From positions 62,001-126,000 of the forward strand of contig NZ_JAOQJY010000005.1 in NCBI RefSeq assembly GCF_025567525.1: a stretch of DNA of 64,000 bases, given 5' to 3'. A program made the position numbers and the translations under genes. The notes under the pieces were generated by a model that did no database searches, was not told where the DNA came from, and saw nothing but the letters and a program-made list of their open reading frames with translations. Shown here piece by piece: positions 17,193 to 25,725 of the stretch (positions within the stretch are counted from its first letter, which is position 1; each line of letters opens with the position of its first letter). This stretch comes from Gallintestinimicrobium propionicum. GTDB lineage: Bacteria > Bacillota > Clostridia > Lachnospirales > Lachnospiraceae.

Positions 17193-19418
17193 ATGCAGCA
17201 TGTATCAAAAGAATATAAGACCTCCATGAAACAGATATGGCGGAATATCGGCTATATAAAGGTATATCTCGGGATCATAAACGAAGATGCACAAAAGCTT
17301 GTATCTGCGCAGGATATTCGGAATAATTTCGTATATTTTGCGGATGCGAATAAACCGTTCGATTCCTACCCGGTAGACCATATTTATGCCACCGCTGAAC
17401 AGGATTTCGCAAAGACGGACGGCAGCATGTACTTTCTGCCGGAATCACCGACCGCTGATTTTTTTAATCAGGGCATCGTGACGCAGGATTTATCTGGGAC
17501 CTTATATGTAGTGTTTGAGCATGAGGGACTGGATATTAAAGGGCTTACGATAGACTTCGGAGAATGCTATCCGGTTGATTTTACAGTCACAAACGATCAT
17601 GGGACGCATGCGTACACTGGAAATGAGAAAAGTCGATGGGTAACCGAAGATGTATTTTACGGGACAACGTATCTGATCATTACGCCTACCAAAATGGTCA
17701 ACGGCGCTGGGCGGCTGCGTGTAAAAGAATTTATCTGCGGGATTGCGAATGTGTATACGGACAAGGAAGTGCAAGCGTTTACTTATAAGGACGTTGTATC
17801 CCCGATTTCGGAAAAACTTCCGTCGCAGGACATGACTGTGACGATCGGGAATCTGGATCGTTATTACAACGCGGACAACCCAGAAAGTGCTGTGCGGTTT
17901 CTGGAAACCGGGCAGGAGATTCGGGCGTATTTTGGATATGATGTAAATAACGACGGCAAAATCGAATGGCTCGACCCGTTTAACGGATACCTTAAAAAAT
18001 GGTCGGCGGACGATCAAAAGGCAAAGTTCACGGCGACAGACCGATTTGACAATATGACCGGGAAATACCACAAGGGCACTTATCACCCGAACGGGATTAG
18101 CCTGTACGCGCTGGCAGAGGACGTGCTCACGGATGCAGAAGTAGACCCGCGAGAATATTTTATCGACCCGTATTTGAAAAAGGTAACGGTTCAAAATCCA
18201 ATCCCCATTGTAAAACATACAGAAGCGCTGCAGATGATCGCAAATGCGGGACGTTGCATTATGACGCAAGACCGGAGGAAAAAGATAACCCTCCGGTCTT
18301 CCTTTTTGCCTGATGTGAATGCAAATTCGGAGAATCAAACGGCGTTCAGCCGGGTGGAGAATATCCTCATGGACGATCCTGTAGACGCGTATGCAATGGG
18401 AAGCAGAGATTTTTCTACGACGGACGGCAGCATGTACTTCCTGCCGGAGAATACAGAATATCTTTCGATCGGGTATGTGAGCGATTCTGTAGCTGGTGCA
18501 GACGGCACTTTTGACCCACCGCCGAAAATAGATGTTGTGCTGGAAGCTGGGTATACCTGCTATGGGCTGCAGCTGAATTTTAGGTCAGTCGCACCACAGG
18601 AGGTTGTTGTGCGAACCTTTTACAACGGCGAAACGGTAGATGTTTATACCGTGGTAACCCCTGACCTGAATGCAGTGCTGGACGAAGAGCTGCAGCTTTT
18701 TGACCGGATGGAAATTACTTTTACGAAGTCTATTCCGGGTAGCCGTGTGACGCTGGACAAGCTGCAGCTCGGAAACGTTACGGATTATGTCCTGGATGAC
18801 AGGGAGCTACTGGGAAATACGCCGATTGGAACGGTGGACACCAGATTAAAAGCGTTGACCATAAAGAAATGGGTTTACGCAGAGACGGAGACAGTGGAAG
18901 ACCTGAGTAGCGGTGACATCATCGTGGATGCGGACGGGCAGGAGCTGGAAATCACCATGAATGATCCGGCATACGGCTATGCGGTTGAGCTGGATCAGGA
19001 GGAAATCAGCTGCGAAATTGCAGAAAGCTATAGCTATTATGTAAAGTTACGGTTTTCAGGCGTGAGCCAGTCTACGACCGTGAAATACACCCTGAAAGGG
19101 CATAAATACACGGTCTATGAAGGAAATTACAGGGTGCAGCACGATACGATTGGGGCAGAAAAAGAATGGAAAAACCAGCTTGTTAGCACCGACTTGCACG
19201 CTGCTGATCTGGAAGAGTGGATCGCGGGATATTACCGGAACAACCTGCAGTATGAATTTAAGTACCGCGGTGACCCGCGTGTAGACGCAAACGATCTGTT
19301 TTATCTGCAGCGGGAGAATCTGGACACTGCGCTGATACGCGCACATGAAGTACAGCTTACTTATAAAGGAAGCTGGGAAGGGAAAATGAAAGCCAGGAGG
19401 AACAAATGGGCTGGATAG
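17193..19418 (+). CDS. tail tip / prophage endopeptidase-like protein
   Basis: A 741-residue protein in the position of the tail-associated hub/lysin. It holds an internal duplication: DGSMYFLPE appears near residue 75 and again near 410, each followed by about 90 residues of a similar beta-sandwich plan. The middle region (VQAFTYKDVVSPISEKLPSQ; TATDRFDNMTG) is typical of siphovirus tail-tip proteins. No lytic motif is evident. It overlaps the next gene by 13 bases. Confidence 0.7.
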   Translation: MQHVSKEYKTSMKQIWRNIGYIKVYLGIINEDAQKLVSAQDIRNNFVYFADANKPFDSYPVDHIYATAEQDFAKTDGSMYFLPESPTADFFNQGIVTQDLSGTLYVVFEHEGLDIKGLTIDFGECYPVDFTVTNDHGTHAYTGNEKSRWVTEDVFYGTTYLIITPTKMVNGAGRLRVKEFICGIANVYTDKEVQAFTYKDVVSPISEKLPSQDMTVTIGNLDRYYNADNPESAVRFLETGQEIRAYFGYDVNNDGKIEWLDPFNGYLKKWSADDQKAKFTATDRFDNMTGKYHKGTYHPNGISLYALAEDVLTDAEVDPREYFIDPYLKKVTVQNPIPIVKHTEALQMIANAGRCIMTQDRRKKITLRSSFLPDVNANSENQTAFSRVENILMDDPVDAYAMGSRDFSTTDGSMYFLPENTEYLSIGYVSDSVAGADGTFDPPPKIDVVLEAGYTCYGLQLNFRSVAPQEVVVRTFYNGETVDVYTVVTPDLNAVLDEELQLFDRMEITFTKSIPGSRVTLDKLQLGNVTDYVLDDRELLGNTPIGTVDTRLKALTIKKWVYAETETVEDLSSGDIIVDADGQELEITMNDPAYGYAVELDQEEISCEIAESYSYYVKLRFSGVSQSTTVKYTLKGHKYTVYEGNYRVQHDTIGAEKEWKNQLVSTDLHAADLEEWIAGYYRNNLQYEFKYRGDPRVDANDLFYLQRENLDTALIRAHEVQLTYKGSWEGKMKARRNKWAG

Positions 19419-19813
19419 AACCGAAAACGGACTGGGACCCGACAAAAGACAGACTGAACCCGGAATCCTACAATCGTATCCGGAACAATCTGGCAGTGCT
19501 GGGAGAACTGGTGAATGAGATTTACGCCCCGCTTACGCTGGAAAGCATGGGCGAAGAAAAGAACTATTCCAGCTGGTATTATGCACGGGAATTTAATGTG
19601 TTTGAACGAAACCTCGATGCAATAAACCAGACATCCTATAACAAAGTTATAGGGACAACAAAAACATTTTTTGACAATGGGCCATTTATCGACAGCAGCG
19701 AACTGAACAGAATCGAATCTGCAACGTTGCGACTATATGAAATTGGTCAGAACCATAAAAAAACATTACCACGCCTGAGTGTACGCTTGGGCAGTTTGAA
19801 AGGAGTTAAATAA
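19406..19813 (+). CDS. tail protein of unknown function
   Basis: A 135-residue protein starting MGWIEPKTDWDPTKDRLNPE, a lead seen in small baseplate-associated proteins of Clostridia phages. Mainly helical, no membrane segment. AGGAGGAAC precedes the ATG, and the stop touches the next start. I do not recognise a defined family. Confidence 0.6.
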   Translation: MGWIEPKTDWDPTKDRLNPESYNRIRNNLAVLGELVNEIYAPLTLESMGEEKNYSSWYYAREFNVFERNLDAINQTSYNKVIGTTKTFFDNGPFIDSSELNRIESATLRLYEIGQNHKKTLPRLSVRLGSLKGVK

Positions 19814-20701
19814 ATGGGAGTAAAACAGGTAAAAGCCGTCATTAACGGCGTAACAACAGTCCTTACGCTGAACAGTTCGACAGGAAAGTATGAGGCGACG
19901 ATCACAGCCCCGGCAAAATCCAGTTATAAGCAGACAGGACATTATTATCCGGTGTCTGTAACCGCGGAGGACTTGGCTGGAAATACAACCACGGTGAATG
20001 ATAAACACAGCACGCTTGGATCAAATCTGCGCCTGACCGTAAAAGAAAAGGTTGCGCCGATCATTGCGATTACATCACCTACATCCGGTGAGCTTACTGC
20101 AAACAACAAGCCCACAATTACGTTTAACGTAACAGATGAAGATTCCGGTGTGGCAGCAAGTACTGTGAAACTGTACATCGACGACAAGGAAGTTACAGGA
20201 CTTACCAATTCGGCAATTTCAAACGGTTATACCTTTACCTATACTGTTACAACAGCCCTTGTCGATGGAGCACATACTGTAAAAGTAACCGCATCCGATA
20301 ATGACGGTAACGCAGCAGGTGCAAAGACCCTGACCTTTAACGTGCTGGCTACAGCTCCGAACCTTGCGATCACCAGCCCTGCAGAAGGCGCTTACTTCAA
20401 GGCGAAGACCGTAAGCTTCGCAGGTACTACAAACGGCGCGAAGCTGACCGTAAAGGTGGGCAACGGAACTGCACAGAATGTAACAATTGCGGACGGCAAA
20501 TTCTCCGGAACTTTCGATCTGGCAGCGGAAGGCAAGAACGTTGTCACGTTTGTGTCCACAAGCGCATCCGGCGTTACCACAACGATTACCAGAAACCTGT
20601 ATCTGGATACAGTCGCACCTGCTATTTCTGCGGTTACAATTACTCCGAACCCCGTAGATGCAGGCAAGACCTATATCATTTCCGTATCCGTAACGGACTA
20701 A
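19814..20701 (+). CDS. phage tail protein with Ig-like repeats
   Basis: A 295-residue protein made of three or more Ig-like beta-sandwich units. The boundaries show as PIIAITSPTSGELTANNKPT and LAITSPAEGAYFKAKTVSF, with TVKLYIDDKEVTG and TVKVTASDNDGNAAG inside. The last 25 residues (VTITPNPVDAGKTYIISVSV) form a separate strand pair like one in the mini-gene at 21,255. Ig-like domains on phage tails usually bind weakly to cell-surface sugars. It is likely a baseplate or fibre part. Confidence 0.75.
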   Translation: MGVKQVKAVINGVTTVLTLNSSTGKYEATITAPAKSSYKQTGHYYPVSVTAEDLAGNTTTVNDKHSTLGSNLRLTVKEKVAPIIAITSPTSGELTANNKPTITFNVTDEDSGVAASTVKLYIDDKEVTGLTNSAISNGYTFTYTVTTALVDGAHTVKVTASDNDGNAAGAKTLTFNVLATAPNLAITSPAEGAYFKAKTVSFAGTTNGAKLTVKVGNGTAQNVTIADGKFSGTFDLAAEGKNVVTFVSTSASGVTTTITRNLYLDTVAPAISAVTITPNPVDAGKTYIISVSVTD

Positions 20702-20711
20702 GGAAAATGAT

Positions 20712-21242
20712 ATGGTCGTAAAGCTGACAGGAAAAGTAAACGGCGAGACTATCATTTTTGAACGCAAAGCGGGAGGATTGTGGGTAACTGCAATCCCCCG
20801 CGTAAAAAGCGGTGCCTACGCTGTGGAGCTGACAGCAGTCGATGAAGCGGGAAATAAGACGTTTTGTACAAAATATATCCTGACAGTTGACCTCGGCGCG
20901 CTTGCGGTAAAACTGGAACCGTTCCCGTACAGCGTGCAGCTGTTGCAAAGTAGTTTCCGGGAGGGCATGCGCATGACGGCGACATTTGATTATGGAGAAA
21001 GCAAGCATATCCGGCTGCTTGTAGTCTCGCGAAAAAAGGAAGATTTTGACATATCGAGCGCGTCGTATGTCCTTACGAAGGATGGCGCAAACGATCCGGA
21101 AGACAGCGGCAATGTGGTTATTGATGAACATGTTTTAGATGCACTTATAGCGCCAATGCAAAAAGGACGGTATAAGCTGACTATTACATATCACATTACA
21201 AATGAGACATTTGTAGAGGAAGTGCATATTGCTGTATTGTAA
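20712..21242 (+). CDS. tail/baseplate protein, Ig-like
   Basis: A 176-residue beta-rich protein that continues the Ig-like set: TGKVNGETIIFERKAGGLWV, then AYAVELTAVDEAGNKTFCT, followed by a second sandwich ending in YKLTITYHITNETFVEEVHI. No enzyme motif. GGAAAATGAT precedes the ATG. Probably a partner of its neighbours in the baseplate. Confidence 0.6.
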   Translation: MVVKLTGKVNGETIIFERKAGGLWVTAIPRVKSGAYAVELTAVDEAGNKTFCTKYILTVDLGALAVKLEPFPYSVQLLQSSFREGMRMTATFDYGESKHIRLLVVSRKKEDFDISSASYVLTKDGANDPEDSGNVVIDEHVLDALIAPMQKGRYKLTITYHITNETFVEEVHIAVL

Positions 21243-21254
21243 GGAGGTGTGTCT

Positions 21255-21410
21255 GTGGGAATCGCAATCACAAAAGTTACTGTGTCGAAAAATCCTGTTG
21301 GCACATCGGAAAAGTTCCTGATCACGGTGACAGTTAAAGAACTTACCAGCGAGCCGACGATGTACCGGCTCCCTTACACGTTGGGAAAGGAAAAAGGAGG
21401 ACTGAAATAA
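21255..21410 (+). CDS. 51-residue mini protein before the tail fibre
   Basis: A GTG at 21,255, 7 bases after AAGGAGG, opens 51 codons. Residues 3-30 (AITKVTVSKNPVGTSEKF, then LITVTVKE) closely follow the C-terminus of the Ig-like protein at 19,814 (AVTITPNPVDAGKTY, then IISVSVTD). It appears to be a free copy of that terminal strand pair, perhaps an adaptor joining the fibre to the baseplate. It ends one base before the fibre ATG. Confidence 0.6.
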   Translation: MGIAITKVTVSKNPVGTSEKFLITVTVKELTSEPTMYRLPYTLGKEKGGLK

Positions 21411-21411
21411 A

Positions 21412-22107
21412 ATGGCAAAACAGGTACTGCCTACGAACTTTATGGATGATATTCTGAATGAATCCATGAACGGGAAAAGAAGATGGATCATTACGCAGAA
21501 CGATGATGGTACATACACATTTGAGGATGCGACCACCTACGACCAGCTTGGAAATACTTTCGGGCAGGCACAGGTGAACGAGATGAATAAAGCGATCAAC
21601 GAGAGCGTCGATCAAGCGCGGGTGATTGATGATTACAAAACGCTGGCGGCAGTAAACCAGAACGGTTTCGTGCCAGGCGCGAAACCAGTTGCTCAGTTAA
21701 TTAGTGATTTGGGTGGTCTGTCTTTTGGACAAGACGCGGATGGCAACTGGGGATACAAAGCGGGAGGTGCGGATACAGTAACCCCTTTTAAAGGTGATCC
21801 GGACTTTGATTACGAACACGGAATTTCGATTCCGTATGTTGTAGCTGCTGGAAACCCGAACGTTTTACATTATTATACAATGACCGCGGAAGATGCGGCT
21901 TACTCTTATCTTGCACTATTCGCGGTTACGGCTGGTAGCGTGGTATCGATCGAACTTAGCGGGGTTAGTGGCCCATCCATTGTATGTAATAAGCCGGGTG
22001 GAAGCTATTCTTTCGCGCTAATCGCGAACCCTGTTTTGAACGGAAAAGTTAATTTTAGGCACGGAGGAACTGGTGACGGACATGTTTACAAACTTATGAT
22101 TAAGTAA
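21412..22107 (+). CDS. tail fibre, expressed copy (variable C-terminus, cassette A)
   Basis: A 231-residue protein. Residues 1-97 are the constant part: an N-terminal adaptor, then a helical region (VNEMNKAINESVDQARVIDD) that probably trimerises. From residue 98 on (SDLGGLSFGQDADG) is the variable receptor-binding tip. The switch point is a 20-bp site at 21,697-21,716 that is repeated at the start of three silent cassettes. Only this copy has a start codon, ribosome site (AAAGGAGG) and constant region. Its stop lies 2 bases from the stop of the opposing cassette B. I infer that it binds the host surface and that its tip is exchangeable by inversion. Confidence 0.78.
   Translation: MAKQVLPTNFMDDILNESMNGKRRWIITQNDDGTYTFEDATTYDQLGNTFGQAQVNEMNKAINESVDQARVIDDYKTLAAVNQNGFVPGAKPVAQLISDLGGLSFGQDADGNWGYKAGGADTVTPFKGDPDFDYEHGISIPYVVAAGNPNVLHYYTMTAEDAAYSYLALFAVTAGSVVSIELSGVSGPSIVCNKPGGSYSFALIANPVLNGKVNFRHGGTGDGHVYKLMIK
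21697..21716 (+). repeat. inversion site A (tail-fibre switch)
   Basis: TTAATTAGTGATTTGGGTGG, read in frame as L-I-S-D-L-G-G. Direct orientation relative to site C, inverted relative to B and D. Confidence 0.8.
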
Positions 22108-22109
22108 TA

Positions 22110-22745
22110 TTAGCGATACCAGACTCTTACAATCTCCGATCCATACGCATTTCCGCTATTGTTTGAGGTGCTAAAGGTGATTGTTACGGATTCTGTTGTA
22201 TATGTCACGTTAAGAGCGTTCCATCCTTCCCACCCTCTTGATACAAGACCAGCGCAAACAATCTCTCCAGCATCAGGGATATCAGCCAATAAAATATTTT
22301 TGGTGGCAGTTCCAGATGCAATCGTGAAATCGATTGATTTAAGAAAAGAAGACGGTGCTGGTATTGCCCTGTTGTTAATATAATAAACTTTGACATAAAG
22401 ACCTTTTAAACCATTAACGGATGTCATTACAAGTTCGGAGTTGCTATGTTTTACATAGGAAACACCGATACCGGCGTTTAATTGGTTCGTTCCTCCATTG
22501 TACACTTCAATGAAGAAATCTTTTCCATGAACCATAGATCCAAAATTAGGAATTTCAGATACTTTTGTAAAATGATATCCGTGATGCCATTGTCCAAATT
22601 CGTGTTCTTTAAAGTCTACTCCGCCACAGTCAAGAACCGAATACTCTGGCGTTTCACCCAATTTTTTTCGCACTGCATCAGCACCTACAATGTAAAAATC
22701 GACTCCGTCCTGCTCCAGAGAGCAGCCGCCCAAATCACTACTTAA
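22110..22745 (-). CDS. silent tail-fibre C-terminal cassette B
   Basis: An open frame on the - strand that starts within site B and runs 200-odd codons without its own ribosome site or constant region. It begins SDLGGCSLEQDGVDFYIVGA, then DAVRKKLGE, and is beta-rich to the end (EIVRVWYR). The first 25 residues match cassette C, and the rest is unrelated. Inversion between sites A and B would fuse it in frame to the constant half at 21,412. It should not be expressed in the current orientation. Confidence 0.75.
   Translation of the reverse strand, partial: LSSDLGGCSLEQDGVDFYIVGADAVRKKLGETPEYSVLDCGGVDFKEHEFGQWHHGYHFTKVSEIPNFGSMVHGKDFFIEVYNGGTNQLNAGIGVSYVKHSNSELVMTSVNGLKGLYVKVYYINNRAIPAPSSFLKSIDFTIASGTATKNILLADIPDAGEIVCAGLVSRGWEGWNALNVTYTTESVTITFSTSNNSGNAYGSEIVRVWYR
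22726..22745 (-). repeat. inversion site B
   Basis: On the - strand TTAAGTAGTGATTTGGGCGG. It differs from site C at one base and from site A at two. Confidence 0.8.
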
Positions 22746-22762
22746 TGAAGTAACCCGTAAAC

Positions 22763-22783
22763 GAACCCAGTAGGGTTCTTTTT
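22763..22783 (+). terminator. terminator after the A/B pair
   Basis: The hairpin GAACCC / GGGTTC with AGTA loop is followed by TTTTT. It stays outside the A-B inversion, so it should end the fibre transcript in either orientation. Confidence 0.7.
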
Positions 22784-22802
22784 GCTATGAAAGGAAAATG
22801 AT

Positions 22803-23684
22803 ATGGCATATATTAAATTCCGAAATTCAAAAGACTTTGTAAAATGCCTCATCGAACCGAAAGGAAATATTGTTTCGCTTGCCTTTCCTCTTGGCGAAGC
22901 TATATCCACAAATACAAGCGGCTTTGACACTTATCTGGATGACAAAGGGGAATTACTTATCGGAGAATATGGCGCATATACTACGGTATATCGAAATTGT
23001 CCGGAAAAAAACGGCTATGAACTGTCGAACGATGGAAGTGTGTACACGGAGCCGGAGAAGATTATTTCTTTCCGGGCGGAAGCAGGCGGAAGTTTAGACG
23101 GCGAGACAGATCAAGTGGTGCAGGATTATGCGGATTTGGATATACCTACACCGAAACCGGAACAGAATTATGTATTCGTGGGATGGGTTCCGGAAATCCC
23201 GGAATCCGGAGCGGTAAAGGAGAGCACTGTGTATCATGCGACTTTTGAATATGTACCTACATTAGAGGAAGTACAGGAGGCGAAAGTGACAGAAATGAAT
23301 ACGCTGCAGCAGAGCATTATTGCAAGCGGGCTGGATGTTATTCTTAGCGACGGAACAACCGAACACTTTACGCTTACCGGGCAGGATCAGACCAGCTTGA
23401 TGGGGTTGCAGACGCAGGTAGCAGCCGGCGCAGAAAATATCCCTTGGCACACCAGTGATGAAAAGGAACACTGCAAATTTTACAGCAATGCGGATATGCT
23501 TCTGATTGTAACCGCGGCTATGGAATTTGTGACATGGCATGTGACTTATTTCCGCGATCTAAGAATTTACATCCGCAGTATCGAAGATAAAGTTGCTGTG
23601 GCGGCGATCCAGTACGGAACTGACATTCCGGAGCAGTACCAGAGTGCGCCGCTGAAAGCGATGCTTGCGGCTCAGAATACATGA
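22803..23684 (+). CDS. DUF4376-like phage tail accessory protein
   Basis: A 293-residue protein. The N-terminal half is beta-rich with a short InlB-like repeat (ISFRAEAGGSLDGETDQ; YVFVGWVPEIPESGAVKEST). The C-terminal 130 residues (NTLQQSIIASGLDVILSDGT to EFVTWHVTYFRDLRIYI) have the helical DUF4376 pattern seen in proteins next to phage fibres. A fibre chaperone or fibre-attached protein is likely. GAAAGGAAAATGAT precedes the ATG. The next gene overlaps it by 4 bases. Confidence 0.6.
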   Translation: MAYIKFRNSKDFVKCLIEPKGNIVSLAFPLGEAISTNTSGFDTYLDDKGELLIGEYGAYTTVYRNCPEKNGYELSNDGSVYTEPEKIISFRAEAGGSLDGETDQVVQDYADLDIPTPKPEQNYVFVGWVPEIPESGAVKESTVYHATFEYVPTLEEVQEAKVTEMNTLQQSIIASGLDVILSDGTTEHFTLTGQDQTSLMGLQTQVAAGAENIPWHTSDEKEHCKFYSNADMLLIVTAAMEFVTWHVTYFRDLRIYIRSIEDKVAVAAIQYGTDIPEQYQSAPLKAMLAAQNT

Positions 23685-24094
23685 GAATGGTAAGACCGCT
23701 AATCTTGTGGATGATCGGCGGTCTGATCTATACGCTTCTGGAAATTGTAACCCGCGGTCGTAGCCACTGGACAATGTTTATTGTTGGTGGATTATGCTTT
23801 TACCTGATTGGACTTATAAACGAGGTTATTCCGTGGGAAATGGCTTTCTGGAAACAGTGCATTATCGGGAGCTTTGTGGTTACCGGGATCGAATTTGTTT
23901 CCGGTTGTATCGTAAACTTGTGGCTTGGCTGGAATGTCTGGGACTATTCCCATCTGCCACTCAATCTTTTGGGGCAGATATGTTTGCCGTTTTCGCTGTT
24001 GTGGGTACTTGTTTCAGGTATGGCTGTGATTTTGGACGATTACCTTAGATATTGGCTGTTCAAGGAAGAAAAGCCACATTACAGGCTGTTTTAG
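23681..24094 (+). CDS. small membrane protein (CmpB-like permease family)
   Basis: A 137-residue protein with four predicted membrane segments (LILWMIGGLIYTLLEIV; FIVGGLCFYLIGLI; IIGSFVVTGIEFVSGCIVN; PFSLLWVLVSGMAVIL) and the EIVTRG and GWNVWDYS motifs of the putative ABC-transporter (CmpB) family. In a phage it is unlikely to be a transporter subunit. It could assist lysis or alter the envelope. It sits inside the invertible region, directly before the recombinase. Confidence 0.65.
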   Translation: MRMVRPLILWMIGGLIYTLLEIVTRGRSHWTMFIVGGLCFYLIGLINEVIPWEMAFWKQCIIGSFVVTGIEFVSGCIVNLWLGWNVWDYSHLPLNLLGQICLPFSLLWVLVSGMAVILDDYLRYWLFKEEKPHYRLF

Positions 24095-24132
24095 AAGCTA
24101 CGTTCTGCTATTCTTGTGGCAGGAGGTGCGCC

Positions 24133-25128
24133 ATGAAAGAACAAATCGTAATGGATATTTTGCGGGAAATGACGGCGATTTTGACGCAGGAACAGTTAAT
24201 GAGGCTGAAAGAGGTTGTGCGTGTGCAACTGTGCGGATACGACATTCGCAAGAGAGAAACCACTCTGATGCGAACGGATCAGAACTGGTTAAATTATCTG
24301 CAAATGTATCTGGATGGTTTCCGACAAAACGGGAAGTCCACGGGAACGATAGAGCAGTACAATTTGCATTTAAGCCGAATGCTCTCGTATGTTGCAAAGA
24401 ATGTGCAAGATATAGAGGACGACGACCTGATTTCGTACATGTACAAGTATCGTGCGTTACGCAAGGTATCGAACAGATATCTGAACAATATGCGCCTGGT
24501 ATTTAACAGCTTTTTCCGATGGCTGCAGCGTCGCAAAGTAATCTTTCGTAATCCGGTGGACGGGCTGGAACCGATTAAGTATAAGCAGGATGTTAAAAAG
24601 CCGTTGTCTCCGGAAGAGCTGGAAAAGGTGCGCTGTGCCTGTGAGCAAGAGCGCGATCTGGCCATAGTCGAATTTTTATATTCAAGTGCGGTCAGGGTGT
24701 CAGAATTATGCCAGCTGAATCGGGACGATATTTGCTGGGAGTCTGATGACGTCATGGTATTGGGAAAAGGCAATAAAGAGCGGGAGGTGTATCTTAACGC
24801 TCGGGCACATTTGCACCTGAAGCAGTATCTGGAAAGTAGGACAGATGGCAATCCGGCCTTGTTTGTAGGAACGCGCGCACCGCACGAACGCCTGACAAAA
24901 TCCGGAGTCAGAAATATCCTAAAAAAGATCGGGAGTGCAGCGGGGGTAAGCAAAGTGCATCCGCACAGGTTCCGGCGGACATCGGCAACAGATCTGCTCC
25001 GCATGGGCATGCCGATCGAGCAGGTGCAAGAGCTTTTGGGGCATGTCAAAATCGAGACGACGCGAATCTATTGTACAGTAACAAAGGAACAGGTACGGGC
25101 ATCACATCGTCGCTTTATGGCAACATGA
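24133..25128 (+). CDS. tyrosine site-specific recombinase of the fibre switch
   Basis: A 331-residue enzyme of the XerC/D-Rci type. A SAM-like core-binding domain spans about residues 48-140 (WLNYLQMYLDGFRQNGKST), followed by a catalytic domain with the full active-site set: R188 (SAVRVSEL), K212 (GKGNKEREV), H278 and R281 (HRFR), H304 (LLGHVKIETT) and nucleophile Y313. The ATG at 24,133 follows AGGAGGTG. It is far from the tRNA att site and surrounded by four copies of the 20-bp site, so I infer it inverts the fibre cassettes rather than integrating the phage. Confidence 0.85.
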   Translation: MKEQIVMDILREMTAILTQEQLMRLKEVVRVQLCGYDIRKRETTLMRTDQNWLNYLQMYLDGFRQNGKSTGTIEQYNLHLSRMLSYVAKNVQDIEDDDLISYMYKYRALRKVSNRYLNNMRLVFNSFFRWLQRRKVIFRNPVDGLEPIKYKQDVKKPLSPEELEKVRCACEQERDLAIVEFLYSSAVRVSELCQLNRDDICWESDDVMVLGKGNKEREVYLNARAHLHLKQYLESRTDGNPALFVGTRAPHERLTKSGVRNILKKIGSAAGVSKVHPHRFRRTSATDLLRMGMPIEQVQELLGHVKIETTRIYCTVTKEQVRASHRRFMAT

Positions 25129-25210
25129 TGTGAGCACATCATATGGATTTTTTGAGACCGCCGCAAGACGGTCTAAGAGAGGTTGTAGGTGTAAGTTGCA
25201 CCGGTGCAAC
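25125..25210 (+). promoter_or_regulatory. cluster of three palindromes next to cassette C
   Basis: In 86 bases there are ATGATGTG/CACATCAT (25,125-25,142, overlapping the recombinase stop), AGACCG/CGGTCT (about 25,155-25,174) and the perfect 16-mer GTTGCACCGGTGCAAC (25,195-25,210). They could bind an accessory protein, or the first two could act as terminators. An ORF of 32 codons (25,143-25,241) crosses them but lacks a ribosome site. Confidence 0.45.
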
Positions 25211-25233
25211 GGTGGCAGGGGCGGGCGAGAGTA

Positions 25234-25253
25234 TTAAGTAGTGATTTGGGTGG
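25234..25253 (+). repeat. inversion site C
   Basis: TTAAGTAGTGATTTGGGTGG on the + strand, in frame with cassette C as S-S-D-L-G-G. No fibre constant region lies upstream. Confidence 0.8.
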
Positions 25254-25662
25254 CTGCTCATTTGAGCAGGAAGGCGATAATTTTTATGTAGTAGGTGCTG
25301 ATGCAGTCCGAAAAAAATTGGGTAGCAGCGGGATTGGCGGAACGTTAGAAACCGTTGCAGTAAGAGACCGAACTGTAATGACAAGGAATTATATTTTTAA
25401 CAATACTGGAGATTACGTATCACTAGTTTTAAACGTAAAAACTCCTCCCAATGGAGGAAATGCAAATTCTGTGACTGTTTATGGTACTGCTATTGGTACA
25501 AGCACTTATAAACAAATCCAAAAGATAACTACACTTAATGCAGATGTAACTGTAAATATCAAAGGGTATTATCATATAAAGCTTGCTGTTACTGCCAGCC
25601 ATTCCGGAAATGTTGGGCATTCCTACGAAGCCACGACAATAACAACCTATGCTTTATCGTAA
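25234..25662 (+). CDS. silent tail-fibre C-terminal cassette C
   Basis: An open frame of about 140 codons beginning SDLGGCSFEQEGDNFYVVGA, then DAVRKKLG. The first 25 residues resemble cassette B, and the rest is a distinct beta-rich tip ending EATTITTYALS. It has no promoter, ribosome site or constant half. To be expressed it would first have to flip with D (sites C and D) and then recombine with site A. Confidence 0.72.
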   Translation, partial: LSSDLGGCSFEQEGDNFYVVGADAVRKKLGSSGIGGTLETVAVRDRTVMTRNYIFNNTGDYVSLVLNVKTPPNGGNANSVTVYGTAIGTSTYKQIQKITTLNADVTVNIKGYYHIKLAVTASHSGNVGHSYEATTITTYALS

Positions 25663-25668
25663 CACCGG

Positions 25669-25724
25669 CGCAATCATTCGATACTTATCTTATTACTTCT
25701 GTCAGGGCGTTTGGTTTTAAGTAA
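25669..25724 (+). pseudogene. relic of a further fibre cassette end
   Basis: Between the convergent cassettes C and D, a frame reads FDTYLITSVRAFGFK and then stops at 25,722-25,724. It has no start and no link to C. It looks like the last residues of a lost cassette. Short, so weak evidence. Confidence 0.3.
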
Positions 25725-25725
25725 A

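Noticed and set aside
24052..24132. Longer N-terminus for the recombinase
   Set aside because: Overlaps the membrane-protein gene. The ATG at 24,133 has a strong ribosome site, and the added residues do not fit the family.
24133..25128. Recombinase as the prophage integrase
   Set aside because: It lies in the middle of the tail region, 3.4 kb from the tRNA att site, and is flanked by the fibre sites. The integrase is expected at the unseen left end.
25143..25241. 32-codon gene between recombinase and cassette C
   Set aside because: No ribosome site, crosses three palindromes, and stops at the inversion site. Treated as chance.
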